NCBI GenBank assembly: GCA_964627935.1
Contig: CAZVLB010000007.1
Span: forward strand, 1-64,000
Source of the DNA: JAABVY01 sp964627935
Lineage (GTDB): Bacteria; Zixibacteria; MSB-5A5; JAABVY01
Length of the DNA: 64,000 nucleotides
Direction of reading: 5' to 3'
Positions 57,289 to 64,000 of this stretch are shown in pieces. Position numbers and translations under genes: made by a program. The notes beneath the pieces were generated by a model, which was not told the origin of the DNA, did no database searches, and worked only from the letters and a program-made list of their open reading frames with translations. Each line of letters opens with the position of its first letter. Within the stretch, counting starts at the first letter, position 1.

Positions 57289-57306
57289 GTTTCTATCAAT
57301 AGAAAC
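57289..57306. promoter_or_regulatory. Perfect palindrome at the trpRB transcription start (operator)
   Basis: GTTTCTAT-CA-ATAGAAAC is a perfect 8-bp inverted repeat with a 2-base centre, immediately after the -10 box and over the expected start site. A dimeric helix-turn-helix repressor bound here would block RNA polymerase. The adjacent TrpR-like gene makes autoregulation the simplest reading. It resembles but does not equal the E. coli CTAG-centred trp operator. Confidence 0.75.
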
Positions 57307-57325
57307 GCAGAATCCGAAAGGAAAC

Positions 57326-57634
57326 ATGGATTATAAAAGGCGCTTAATCGAAGCCATTTGCGAGATAGACAACTACGATACTATGAAACGGTTTTTCGAG
57401 GAAATATTTACTCCTGCCGAGATTCAGGATGTGGCCCTGCGATGGCGACTGATGGAGATGCTCCATGAGGGTGTCCCCCAGAGGCAGATTGCCTCCCGGC
57501 TTGGTATCAGCCTGTGCAAGATTACCAGGGGATCCAAGGTCTTGAAAGACAATAGATCAGTCGCAAAGAGAATTCTGAATCAAGAAACAGGAGAAAATTA
57601 TGCACCGCGCCAGAAAACTGGAAAACTTACCTGA
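57326..57634 (+). CDS. trpR: TrpR/YerC-family transcriptional repressor
   Basis: ATG 57326 with GAAAGGAAAC upstream. The 102-residue product is all helical: NYDTMKRFFEEIFTPAEIQD VALRWRLMEMLHEG, then a helix-turn-helix (VPQRQIASRLGISLCKITRG SKVLK, about 50-74). The ITRGS element is diagnostic for TrpR, whose Arg in it contacts tryptophan; the LRWRL Arg matches the other contact. The N-terminal half and the one-residue-shorter turn resemble the YerC branch. It overlaps trpB by 35 bases, so it is probably a tryptophan-dependent repressor of this operon. The gene symbol is given with moderate confidence. Confidence 0.82.
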   Translation: MDYKRRLIEAICEIDNYDTMKRFFEEIFTPAEIQDVALRWRLMEMLHEGVPQRQIASRLGISLCKITRGSKVLKDNRSVAKRILNQETGENYAPRQKTGKLT

Positions 57635-58820
57635 CGATAAAGGTTATTTTGGAGAATATGGCGGGAGCTTTGTTCCCGAACCTCTAATCCCTATTCTTGA
57701 AGAAATCACATTAGCTTACCTCAAATTGAAGAATACCCGCGAATTCCAGGATGAACTGCGGGCGCTTCAAACCAATTATGTCGGCCGTCCCAGCCCAATT
57801 TTCCATTGTAAAAACCTGTCCGATAAACTGGGCGGGGGCCAGATTTATCTCAAACGTGAGGACCTGAACCATACCGGCGCCCACAAGATAAACCATTGTC
57901 TGGGTGAGGCCTTGCTGGCCAAGCATATGGGCAAAACCAAAATCATAGCCGAAACCGGGGCAGGCCAGCACGGTGTGGCATTGGCTACAGCCGCGGCTCA
58001 TGTCGGCCTTGAATGCGAAATCTATATGGGCGAAGTGGATATGGAAAAAGAATATCCCAATGTCATCCGCATGAGAATCCTGGGCACCAATGTCATCCCG
58101 GTCGGAATTGGCCTGAAAACCCTCAAGGAGGCTGTCGATTCGGCCTTTGAGGGCTACATGAAAGATCCCGTAAATCAATTCTATGCCATTGGATCGGTTG
58201 TCGGCCCGCATCCATTCCCAATGATGGTGCGTGATTTTCAGCGTGTGGTCGGCGATGAAGCCCGGGTGCAGTTCAATCAAATGACCGGCAAACTGCCGGA
58301 TAAGCTGGTCGCATGTGTCGGCGGGGGATCCAATGCTATCGGGCTCTTTACCGCATTTCTGGAAGATATCAATGTCGAGATGATCGGCGTGGAACCCTCC
58401 GGCCTGAGCTTCAAGGAGGGTGAACATGCCGCCACATTGACACTGGGCAAACCGGGCATTATCCACGGCTTCAAATGCTACCTGTTGCAGGATAGCGAGG
58501 GCCGTCCATTGCCGGTTTACTCGGTTGCCTCCGGCCTGGATTACCCCGGCGTCGGTCCCCAGCACAGCTATCTCAAGGATATCGGCCGTGTTCAGTATGA
58601 GACTATCAGCGATAAGGAAGCTATCGACGCCTTCTTCGAACTTTCCCGCAGCGAGGGCATTATCCCGGCCCTGGAAAGCTCGCATGCGGTGGCGCACGCA
58701 ATCAAGATCGCATCACGGATGAATAAAGATGAAACTATCCTGGTGAATCTATCCGGACGAGGCGATAAGGATATCGAATATGTCACCCGCAAATATGGAA
58801 GCGAATATGGCATAAAATAG
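57600..58820 (+). CDS. trpB: Tryptophan synthase beta chain
   Basis: This 406-residue protein starts at ATG 57600 with AGGAG 6 bases upstream, inside the end of trpR. Clear TrpB1: LPDDKGYFGEYGGSFVPE, YVGRPSPI, the PLP lysine Lys96 in LNHTGAHKINH, Glu118 in AETGAGQHGVA, the phosphate loop CVGGGSNAIGLF, and the SSHAVA/NLSGRGDKD C-terminus. It joins indole and serine to make tryptophan. No trpA or other trp genes follow; the operon ends at a terminator (58867-58899). It therefore looks like trpRB without trpA, a salvage-type layout. Confidence 0.96.
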   Translation: MHRARKLENLPDDKGYFGEYGGSFVPEPLIPILEEITLAYLKLKNTREFQDELRALQTNYVGRPSPIFHCKNLSDKLGGGQIYLKREDLNHTGAHKINHCLGEALLAKHMGKTKIIAETGAGQHGVALATAAAHVGLECEIYMGEVDMEKEYPNVIRMRILGTNVIPVGIGLKTLKEAVDSAFEGYMKDPVNQFYAIGSVVGPHPFPMMVRDFQRVVGDEARVQFNQMTGKLPDKLVACVGGGSNAIGLFTAFLEDINVEMIGVEPSGLSFKEGEHAATLTLGKPGIIHGFKCYLLQDSEGRPLPVYSVASGLDYPGVGPQHSYLKDIGRVQYETISDKEAIDAFFELSRSEGIIPALESSHAVAHAIKIASRMNKDETILVNLSGRGDKDIEYVTRKYGSEYGIK

Positions 58821-58866
58821 CCAACTAATTGACATTTCTCCCATAAATCCAGATCCCTTCACTGAT

Positions 58867-58899
58867 AATCCGTCCGGGCCACAAACCGGACGGATTTTT
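58867..58899 (+). terminator. Rho-independent terminator of trpRB
   Basis: AATCCGTCCGG and CCGGACGGATT pair perfectly around an 8-base loop, followed by TTTTT. It closes the two-gene trp operon 46 bases after trpB. Confidence 0.92.
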
Positions 58900-58964
58900 A
58901 TTTGTCATCTCTTTGTATCTCGTGTAAATTGAATCTATCAATCATTTTAATGAGAGGATCTTTC

Positions 58965-59996
58965 ATGATTCATGCAAATTCGCGCAAATTGATAGTCTTA
59001 ATCATTGTACTAGCCATGATCATTTGTAATAACCTGACTGCACAGCCGTCATGGCAAAATCAAACCGAGGGTATTACAATTACTGTTTTCGAATCTGACC
59101 ATATCCATTTCCTGCCCGACAGTTCGGACAAATATGGCGGTGACAATCTGATAGTCGAGGATAACGGACGGCATATTCAGAGGAAAATCATTATCCCCGA
59201 ATATGATCTACCGGTGATAATTAAGGCCTATGTTGCGATCGAACCTGTGGCCAAAGACCCTCGTTCTGTATCCGATCCATGGGATCGGGCCGGAAGCATA
59301 TATCTGGACGGTGATGGAAATGCTGATATCGAGCTTATAAAATTCATCACCGCTTATGGCGGTTTCACTGAATTCGAGGCAGACATCTCCCATCTTGCCC
59401 CGCTTATAAAAGATGAATGCACATTTGGGGCTTTCATCGATACATGGCTCAGTCCGGCCTGGCAGGTTGATTTTTATCTTCATTTCGAGCCTGCATCGGA
59501 TTCCATCAATCCCGCATGGTCCGGCGCATTGGTCAATGAACAATCATACACATCAGAAAAGGAACTGGCCGGCGGAATAATCTCTGAGATCGAAATACCG
59601 CAGGGCCTCGAAAGAGTCAGGCTGTACTATCTTGCTTCGGGCCATTGCACCGATGGGCGCGAGGATGATGAGTTTATCACCAAGGATCATGTCATATACG
59701 TGGATGACATCCCTGCCCACAGGTATCGTCCATGGCGCGATGACTGCCGTGAATTTCGCGCTGTCAATCCCTACTGCGCCAAATGGTCGGATGGATGGTG
59801 GTCATCGGATTTCAGCCGCTCCGGATGGTGCCCGGGTGATGATGTCGAACCGGTAATACTCGATTTAAGCGACCACCTGACTGCAGGCACACATATAATC
59901 AGGTTTATGATCGAGGGTATCCGTCCCAAAAATGAAGATGGGCATTATGGCTACTGGCGCATATCCAGTTACCTGGTTGGATGGAAAAACAAGTAA
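58965..59996 (+). CDS. Secreted PNGase F-like glycoamidase
   Basis: ATG 58965 with GAGAGGATC upstream; the upstream start (58902) is rejected because it precedes the signal peptide. Residues 1-27 are a signal peptide (LIVLIIVLAMIICNNLTA). The 343-residue product follows both halves of peptide-N-glycosidase F: SDPWDRAGSIYL aligns with the CDEWDRYANVYV stretch of the flavobacterial enzyme, so Asp107 is in place of the catalytic Asp60. RSGWCPGDDVEP aligns with RAGWCPGMAVPT, and SGHC with SGWGH. The Glu118 position is Asp159 (FIDTW). Expected role: release of N-glycans from host or environmental glycoproteins outside the cell. No sorting domain, so periplasmic or released. Confidence 0.82.
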   Translation: MIHANSRKLIVLIIVLAMIICNNLTAQPSWQNQTEGITITVFESDHIHFLPDSSDKYGGDNLIVEDNGRHIQRKIIIPEYDLPVIIKAYVAIEPVAKDPRSVSDPWDRAGSIYLDGDGNADIELIKFITAYGGFTEFEADISHLAPLIKDECTFGAFIDTWLSPAWQVDFYLHFEPASDSINPAWSGALVNEQSYTSEKELAGGIISEIEIPQGLERVRLYYLASGHCTDGREDDEFITKDHVIYVDDIPAHRYRPWRDDCREFRAVNPYCAKWSDGWWSSDFSRSGWCPGDDVEPVILDLSDHLTAGTHIIRFMIEGIRPKNEDGHYGYWRISSYLVGWKNK

Positions 59997-60992
59997 TCAG
60001 CCATGCAGATTGACAACGGTTCTGCCGCTGATTTTGCCCTGAAGTATCAGGTCAATCTTCTCGTTTAAATCATCCAGCCCGCATTCATGCCCGATTTTTT
60101 CGAGCATATCCGGTTTCCATTCATCAGACAGTTTGTCCCAGAGCATTTTCTTGATCTCAAGCGGCGTTTCGGCCGAGGCAACCCCCAATAGATTTATTCC
60201 GCGCAGAATAAATGGAAAAACGGTGATATCAAGCTCCGGCGATTGCGCCACACCACAGCTTGACACGGACCCGCCATAACGGGTTCTGCGGATAGCGGCG
60301 GATAAAATATTCCCGCCCACAGTATCGACCACACCGGCCCATTTTTCGGAGAGCAACGGTTTTTCTTCTTTTATATCTACATCCTCGCGGCTCAAGACTT
60401 CGGATGCTCCCAGTTCACGAAGGTAATAATGCTGATCCTGCTTGCCAGTAGCCGCACAAACTTCATATCCGAGCTTGCCGAGTATTGCCACGGCAATTGA
60501 TCCAACCCCGCCGCTTGCGCCGGTAACCAGCACCGGGCCATCCTCCGGATCGAGTCCGTTGTGCCCCATTTTATCTATCATTCCGGCCGCAGTCAATCCG
60601 GCTGTGCCGATAATCATAGTCTCTTTCAATAACAGCTTTTCCGGCTTCGCCAGGGCCCACTGCGATGGAACCCGGATATATTGCCCGAATCCGCCCGGAG
60701 TATTCATCCCCAGATCGTAGCCGGTCACAACCACCTCATCGCCCGCTTCGAATTTTCCTGATTCGCATTTTTCGACCACACCTGCGGCATCGATTCCCGG
60801 GGTATGTGGATAATTTTTTGTTACACCCCTGTTTCCGACAGCCGAGAGAGCATCCTTGTAATTCAGCGATGAATATTTCACCTTTATAAGCAAGTCGCCC
60901 TCGGGCAGGTCATCGAGTCTTCTTTCCTGAACCGCGCGAATAAACTGCCCGTCCTCTTCAGTAACGGTCAGGGCTTTATATGTCTGCGGCAT
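59997..60992 (-). CDS. YhdH/YhfP-family quinone oxidoreductase (acryloyl-CoA reductase-like)
   Basis: This 331-residue protein has ATG 60990-60992 with GAAAGGGGT upstream. It is a medium-chain reductase without zinc ligands: KYSSLNYKDALSAVGNRGV, PHTPGIDAAGVV, the NADPH loop GASGGVGSIAVAILG, GYEVCAATGKQDQHYYLREL GASEVLSR and the SGRTVVNLHG end. These features place it in the YhdH/YhfP (AcuI-type) branch, which reduces acryloyl-CoA or related enones with NADPH in the cytoplasm. It overlaps nothing and is convergent with the PNGase gene (stop codons adjacent). Confidence 0.93.
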   Translation of the reverse strand: MPQTYKALTVTEEDGQFIRAVQERRLDDLPEGDLLIKVKYSSLNYKDALSAVGNRGVTKNYPHTPGIDAAGVVEKCESGKFEAGDEVVVTGYDLGMNTPGGFGQYIRVPSQWALAKPEKLLLKETMIIGTAGLTAAGMIDKMGHNGLDPEDGPVLVTGASGGVGSIAVAILGKLGYEVCAATGKQDQHYYLRELGASEVLSREDVDIKEEKPLLSEKWAGVVDTVGGNILSAAIRRTRYGGSVSSCGVAQSPELDITVFPFILRGINLLGVASAETPLEIKKMLWDKLSDEWKPDMLEKIGHECGLDDLNEKIDLILQGKISGRTVVNLHG

Positions 60993-61021
60993 TTTTTACC
61001 CCTTTCATGTATTGCCCAAAT

Positions 61022-61059
61022 AAAAAAGCCGACGGATACAAGATATGAAATCCGCCGGC
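61022..61059 (-). terminator. Rho-independent terminator of the sdhCAB operon
   Basis: On the minus strand GCCGGCGGAT and ATCCGTCGGC pair (one G-U) and are followed by TTTTTT. It lies 30 bases past the stop of the iron-sulfur subunit gene. Confidence 0.9.
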
Positions 61060-61088
61060 ATATGCAAATCAGCACTTTTAATGCAGAC

Positions 61089-61838
61089 TTATTTCTCTTT
61101 ATATTTCAGCGCCTTGAAATATTCGCGATTGAGTCTCGCGATAAATTTCACGCTGATCTCCTTGGGGCAGGCGGCCTCGCATTCATACTGATTGGTGCAG
61201 TTGCCGAATCTCTCGAGGTCCATCTGCGCCACCATCTTGACCGCCCGTCTTTTGGCCTCCACCTGCCCCTGGGGCAGATTGGCCAGATGAGCCACCTTGG
61301 AAGCCACAAATAGCATAGCCGAAGCATTCTTGCAGGCCGCCACACAGGCCCCGCATCCAATACATGCCGCAGCATCAAAAGCTGTTTCAGCGGCATCCCT
61401 GGAAATCGGGATGGCATTGGCATCCTGTGCACCGCCAGTTGACACAGATATGAAACCGCCGGCCTGGATGATTCTGTCGAATGCCTTACGATCGACAATC
61501 AGGTCGCGCACAACCGGAAATGCGCGTGCTCTCCATGGCTCGATATAAATCGTATCGCCATCCTTAAAACGGCGCATATGCAACTGGCAGACAGTTGTGC
61601 CGCGATCGGGACCATGCGGATTGCCGTTGACAGTCAACGAGCAGGTTCCGCAAATTCCCTCACGGCAGTCATGGTCAAAAGCAATCGGCTCGATACCCTG
61701 ATCCTCGAGCTGAACATTAACCACATCCAGCATCTCCAGGAATGACATTTCCGAACTGATATCCTTAGCCTCATACTTTTCCATGTGGCCTTTATCTTTG
61801 GCGTTTTTCTGGCGCCAGACATATAATGTCAGGTTCAT
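61089..61838 (-). CDS. sdhB: Succinate dehydrogenase/fumarate reductase iron-sulfur subunit
   Basis: This 249-residue protein has 2Fe-2S ligands Cys58, 63, 66 and 84 (DCREGICGTCSLTVNG, then TTVCQLHM), a 4Fe-4S set CIGCGACVAACKN and a 3Fe-4S set CTNQYECEAACPKEI. It passes electrons from the flavoprotein to the cytochrome subunit. ATG overlaps the flavoprotein stop by one base (TAATG), so the two are translationally coupled. Sequence flavour matches the b558-type, menaquinone-linked enzymes of the FCB group. Confidence 0.96.
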   Translation of the reverse strand: MNLTLYVWRQKNAKDKGHMEKYEAKDISSEMSFLEMLDVVNVQLEDQGIEPIAFDHDCREGICGTCSLTVNGNPHGPDRGTTVCQLHMRRFKDGDTIYIEPWRARAFPVVRDLIVDRKAFDRIIQAGGFISVSTGGAQDANAIPISRDAAETAFDAAACIGCGACVAACKNASAMLFVASKVAHLANLPQGQVEAKRRAVKMVAQMDLERFGNCTNQYECEAACPKEISVKFIARLNREYFKALKYKEK

Positions 61839-63751
61839 TACTTGTAACTCCTTTGTGCCAGATGAACCTCCTCGTAGTCGAGGGATTCCTTGTGAAGATT
61901 GGGTTTCTTACCGACACCGGCAAATTCCCAGGCGGAAACGTAAAGATATTCTTCATCATTACGCAATGCCTCGCCCTCGTCCGTCTGATGTTCCTCACGG
62001 AAATGCGCACCGCAGGATTCATCACGCTCGAGTGCATCCTCACACATTAACTCCGCAAACTCCAGTAAATCAGCCACTCGTCCGGCACGTTCGAGCGCCT
62101 GATTGAGTTCCTCGTTGCCGCCCAGTACACGGACATCCTGCCAGAACTCATCGCGGATTTTGGGAATCTCCCTGAGAGCCTCTTTCAGGCCCTGCTCATT
62201 GCGGGACATTCCGCATTTATCCCACATCACATTGCCGAGTTTGCGATGGAAATAATCAACGGTTTTACTGCCGTTGATCGAAAGGAGTTTATTGACCCTC
62301 TGCTTAACCTCATCCTCCACCTGTTTGAACTCTTCCTTGTCTTTCTTGACACTGCCGACGGAAATGCTGTTAAGGTAAGGGCAGATTGTATATGGTAAAA
62401 CGAAATAGCCGTCGGCCAGACCCTGCATCAACGCGCTGGCTCCCAGTCGATTGGCGCCATGATCCGAGAAATTGGCCTCACCGATAACGAACAGCCCGGG
62501 GATATTGCTTTCCAGATTGTAATCGACCCACAGGCCGCCCATGGTGTAATGCGGCGCTGGATAGATTCGCATCGGCACCTCATACGGATTTTCGGCCGTG
62601 ATCTTTTCGTACATATGGAACAGGTTGCCGTAACGGTCGCGGATCGTGTTTTCACCCAGACGATCTATCGCATCGGAAAAATCGAGATATACCCCACGGC
62701 CCGTTTCGCCCACACCACGGCCCTCATCACAGACCTCCTTGGCTGACCTGGATGATATATCGCGCGGCGCCAGGTTACCATAGGAGGGATACTTGCGTTC
62801 CAGGTAATAATCGCGATCCTCTTCCGGAATATCATTGGGATGACGGTCATCGTTTTTCTTCTTTGAAACCCAGATACGGCCGTCATTACGCAATGATTCC
62901 GACATCAGGGTCAGCTTGGATTGATAATCACCGCTGACCGGTATGCAGGTCGGATGAATCTGGGTGTAGCAGGGATTGGCGAAAAAGGCACCGCGTATAT
63001 AAGCGCGATAGACAGCGGTGACATTACAGCCCTTGGCATTTGTGGAAAGGTAGAATACATTGGAATATCCACCGGTTGCCAGCACGACCGCATCGGCCGC
63101 ATACGACCGGATCTCGCCCGTAATCATATCCCTGACCACGATTCCTTTAGCATGGCCGTCGACAAGCACGATATCGAGCATCTCGGCACGATTATACATC
63201 TCGACTTTGCCGGCCGCAATCTGACGGGCCAGGGCCTGGTAGCATCCCAGGAGAAGCTGCTGGCCGGTCTGCCCGCGGGCATAGAATGTTCTCGAGACCA
63301 ATGCGCCGCCGAATGACCGGTTGGCCAGAAGGCCGCCGTATTCACGTGCAAACGGTACTCCCTGGGCCACACACTGGTCAATGATATTCTCCGAGACCTG
63401 CGCCAGACGGTAGACATTAGATTCACGGCTGCGGAAATCGCCGCCCTTGATCGTATCATAGAACAGCCTGTAAACGGAATCATTGTCATTCTGGTAATTC
63501 TTGGAGGCATTGATACCGCCCTGTGCGGAAATGCTGTGTGCACGGCGCGGGCTGTCCTGGTAGCAGAAGCACTGGACATTATAGCCCAGCTCAGCCAATG
63601 TGGCCGCGGCCGATCCTCCCGCCAGGCCGGAACCGACTATTATGATATTGAATTTACGTTTATTGTTGGGACTGACAGGCTTGATATCGTTTTTATGCTT
63701 GTCCCATTTTTCCGATATATGTCCTGAAGGTACTTTTGGATCAAATGACAT
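61838..63751 (-). CDS. sdhA: Succinate dehydrogenase/fumarate reductase flavoprotein subunit
   Basis: This 637-residue protein has an FAD-binding GSGLAGGSAAATLAELG, the covalent-flavin His72 in RRAHSISAQGG, the substrate stretch FARGQTGQQLLLG, the PAPHYTMGGLWVDY active-site loop and the GANRLGASALMQG motif. It converts succinate and fumarate at the inner face of the membrane. It is the middle gene of sdhCAB and is coupled to both neighbours (1-base spacing from sdhC, 1-base overlap with sdhB). Confidence 0.97.
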   Translation of the reverse strand: MSFDPKVPSGHISEKWDKHKNDIKPVSPNNKRKFNIIIVGSGLAGGSAAATLAELGYNVQCFCYQDSPRRAHSISAQGGINASKNYQNDNDSVYRLFYDTIKGGDFRSRESNVYRLAQVSENIIDQCVAQGVPFAREYGGLLANRSFGGALVSRTFYARGQTGQQLLLGCYQALARQIAAGKVEMYNRAEMLDIVLVDGHAKGIVVRDMITGEIRSYAADAVVLATGGYSNVFYLSTNAKGCNVTAVYRAYIRGAFFANPCYTQIHPTCIPVSGDYQSKLTLMSESLRNDGRIWVSKKKNDDRHPNDIPEEDRDYYLERKYPSYGNLAPRDISSRSAKEVCDEGRGVGETGRGVYLDFSDAIDRLGENTIRDRYGNLFHMYEKITAENPYEVPMRIYPAPHYTMGGLWVDYNLESNIPGLFVIGEANFSDHGANRLGASALMQGLADGYFVLPYTICPYLNSISVGSVKKDKEEFKQVEDEVKQRVNKLLSINGSKTVDYFHRKLGNVMWDKCGMSRNEQGLKEALREIPKIRDEFWQDVRVLGGNEELNQALERAGRVADLLEFAELMCEDALERDESCGAHFREEHQTDEGEALRNDEEYLYVSAWEFAGVGKKPNLHKESLDYEEVHLAQRSYK

Positions 63752-63752
63752 G

Positions 63753-64000
63753 CTACATCACCCCCTCAGGAAGTTTGAGCCAGCCCAGCAGAACCGCCGC
63801 CGGGATGGAGAGATATCCCAGAAAGAGCAGCCATGCAAAAATCAAACTGCCGGCCCTGAGCAGCCGTTCGAACCTGGTGTTGTTCCATCCCCAGGTCTGA
63901 AAAATACTCCTGGCGGCATGCACCACATGGTAGCTGACTATGGCAAGTGACACAATATAAATACCTGAAATCAGATAATTCTGAAATCCCATCACGACCA
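63753..64000 (-). CDS. sdhC: Succinate dehydrogenase cytochrome b558 subunit, 5'-partial
   Basis: The frame reaches the window edge and lacks its start. The visible 82 residues hold two hydrophobic spans (YLISGIYIVSLAIVSYHVVH; LIFAWLLFLGYLSIPAAVLL) with a haem-type His in SYHVVHA and the GFQ/QTWGWN elements of the single-chain b558 SdhC. It anchors SdhAB in the membrane and reduces the quinone. Confidence 0.88.
   Translation of the reverse strand, partial: VVMGFQNYLISGIYIVSLAIVSYHVVHAARSIFQTWGWNNTRFERLLRAGSLIFAWLLFLGYLSIPAAVLLGWLKLPEGVM

Noticed and set aside
57711..58697. 328-residue minus-strand open frame
   Set aside because: It is antisense to trpB over its whole length, has no ribosome site and matches no family; the plus-strand frame is a textbook TrpB.
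61783..63316. Several open frames opposite sdhB and sdhA
   Set aside because: They are complementary to conserved Fe-S and flavoprotein genes in high-GC DNA; pure shadows.
1..64000. tRNA, rRNA or classical riboswitch genes
   Set aside because: I scanned the intergenic spaces by eye and found no cloverleaf-like arms or known aptamer cores; a covariance search would be needed to be certain.

Overview
The window reads as a chromosomal segment from a Gram-negative bacterium of the FCB superphylum. The best guess is a Candidatus Zixibacteria-like lineage, but that is inference: no rRNA gene is present to settle it. The reasons are many large secreted proteins ending in a FlgD-like sorting domain (motifs NPFNP..T.I.., LGQ.V.TL, ASG.Y.Y.L, KM.L.K), many dockerin-like tandem repeats (VNVSDAVWIINYVF), lipoprotein signal peptides, and a three-subunit b558-type succinate dehydrogenase. 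I see no tRNA, rRNA or CRISPR array.

Layout. (1) 1-34 kb is an accessory region of giant exported proteins: parallel beta-helix proteins (1-3147, 3265-4467, 5791-10200, 20337-21929), a LamG/PKD protein with a cysteine-peptidase-like centre (10389-14333), a FISUMP protein (14913-15848), and a minus-strand run of three genes (33553 to 22669) built on a repeated 'DEIG..DG..CVGA' module with HYR-like domains. The last of these is broken by a 100-N assembly gap. Between them lie a sensor kinase/NtrC-type regulator pair (20042 to 16113) and decayed fragments: an IS transposase, a duplicated regulator 3' end, a methyltransferase N-terminus and small orphan genes. (2) 34.5-41.5 kb holds regulation and metabolism: a TetR regulator with a B12/radical SAM enzyme, an RRM RNA-binding protein, an ECF sigma factor with a Ser/Thr kinase-TPR protein, and a lipoprotein. 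(3) 41.7-49.5 kb holds a GNAT acetyltransferase, an MFS transporter/M20 peptidase/ATP-grasp ligase series, a PilZ-like protein, a DNRLRE/SdrD lipoprotein and a single-domain response regulator. (4) 50-57 kb holds a 1424-residue SBBP/thrombospondin-3/dockerin protein and a PAS-rich hybrid kinase. (5) 57-64 kb holds a trpR-trpB operon with a consensus promoter overlapping a perfect palindrome, a secreted PNGase F-like amidase, a YhdH-type oxidoreductase and sdhCAB.

How they fit. The surface proteins share passengers (beta-helix, Ig-like) but have two alternative C-termini, dockerin-like or FlgD-like, which suggests two attachment or secretion routes. Cohesin-like segments occur in one of them. 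Several two-component and sigma/kinase regulators sit among them. The most distinctive local systems are the compact trpRB unit, the sigma54-type regulator that has lost its GAFTGA loop, and the TetR/radical SAM pair with a putative operator and no normal start codon.
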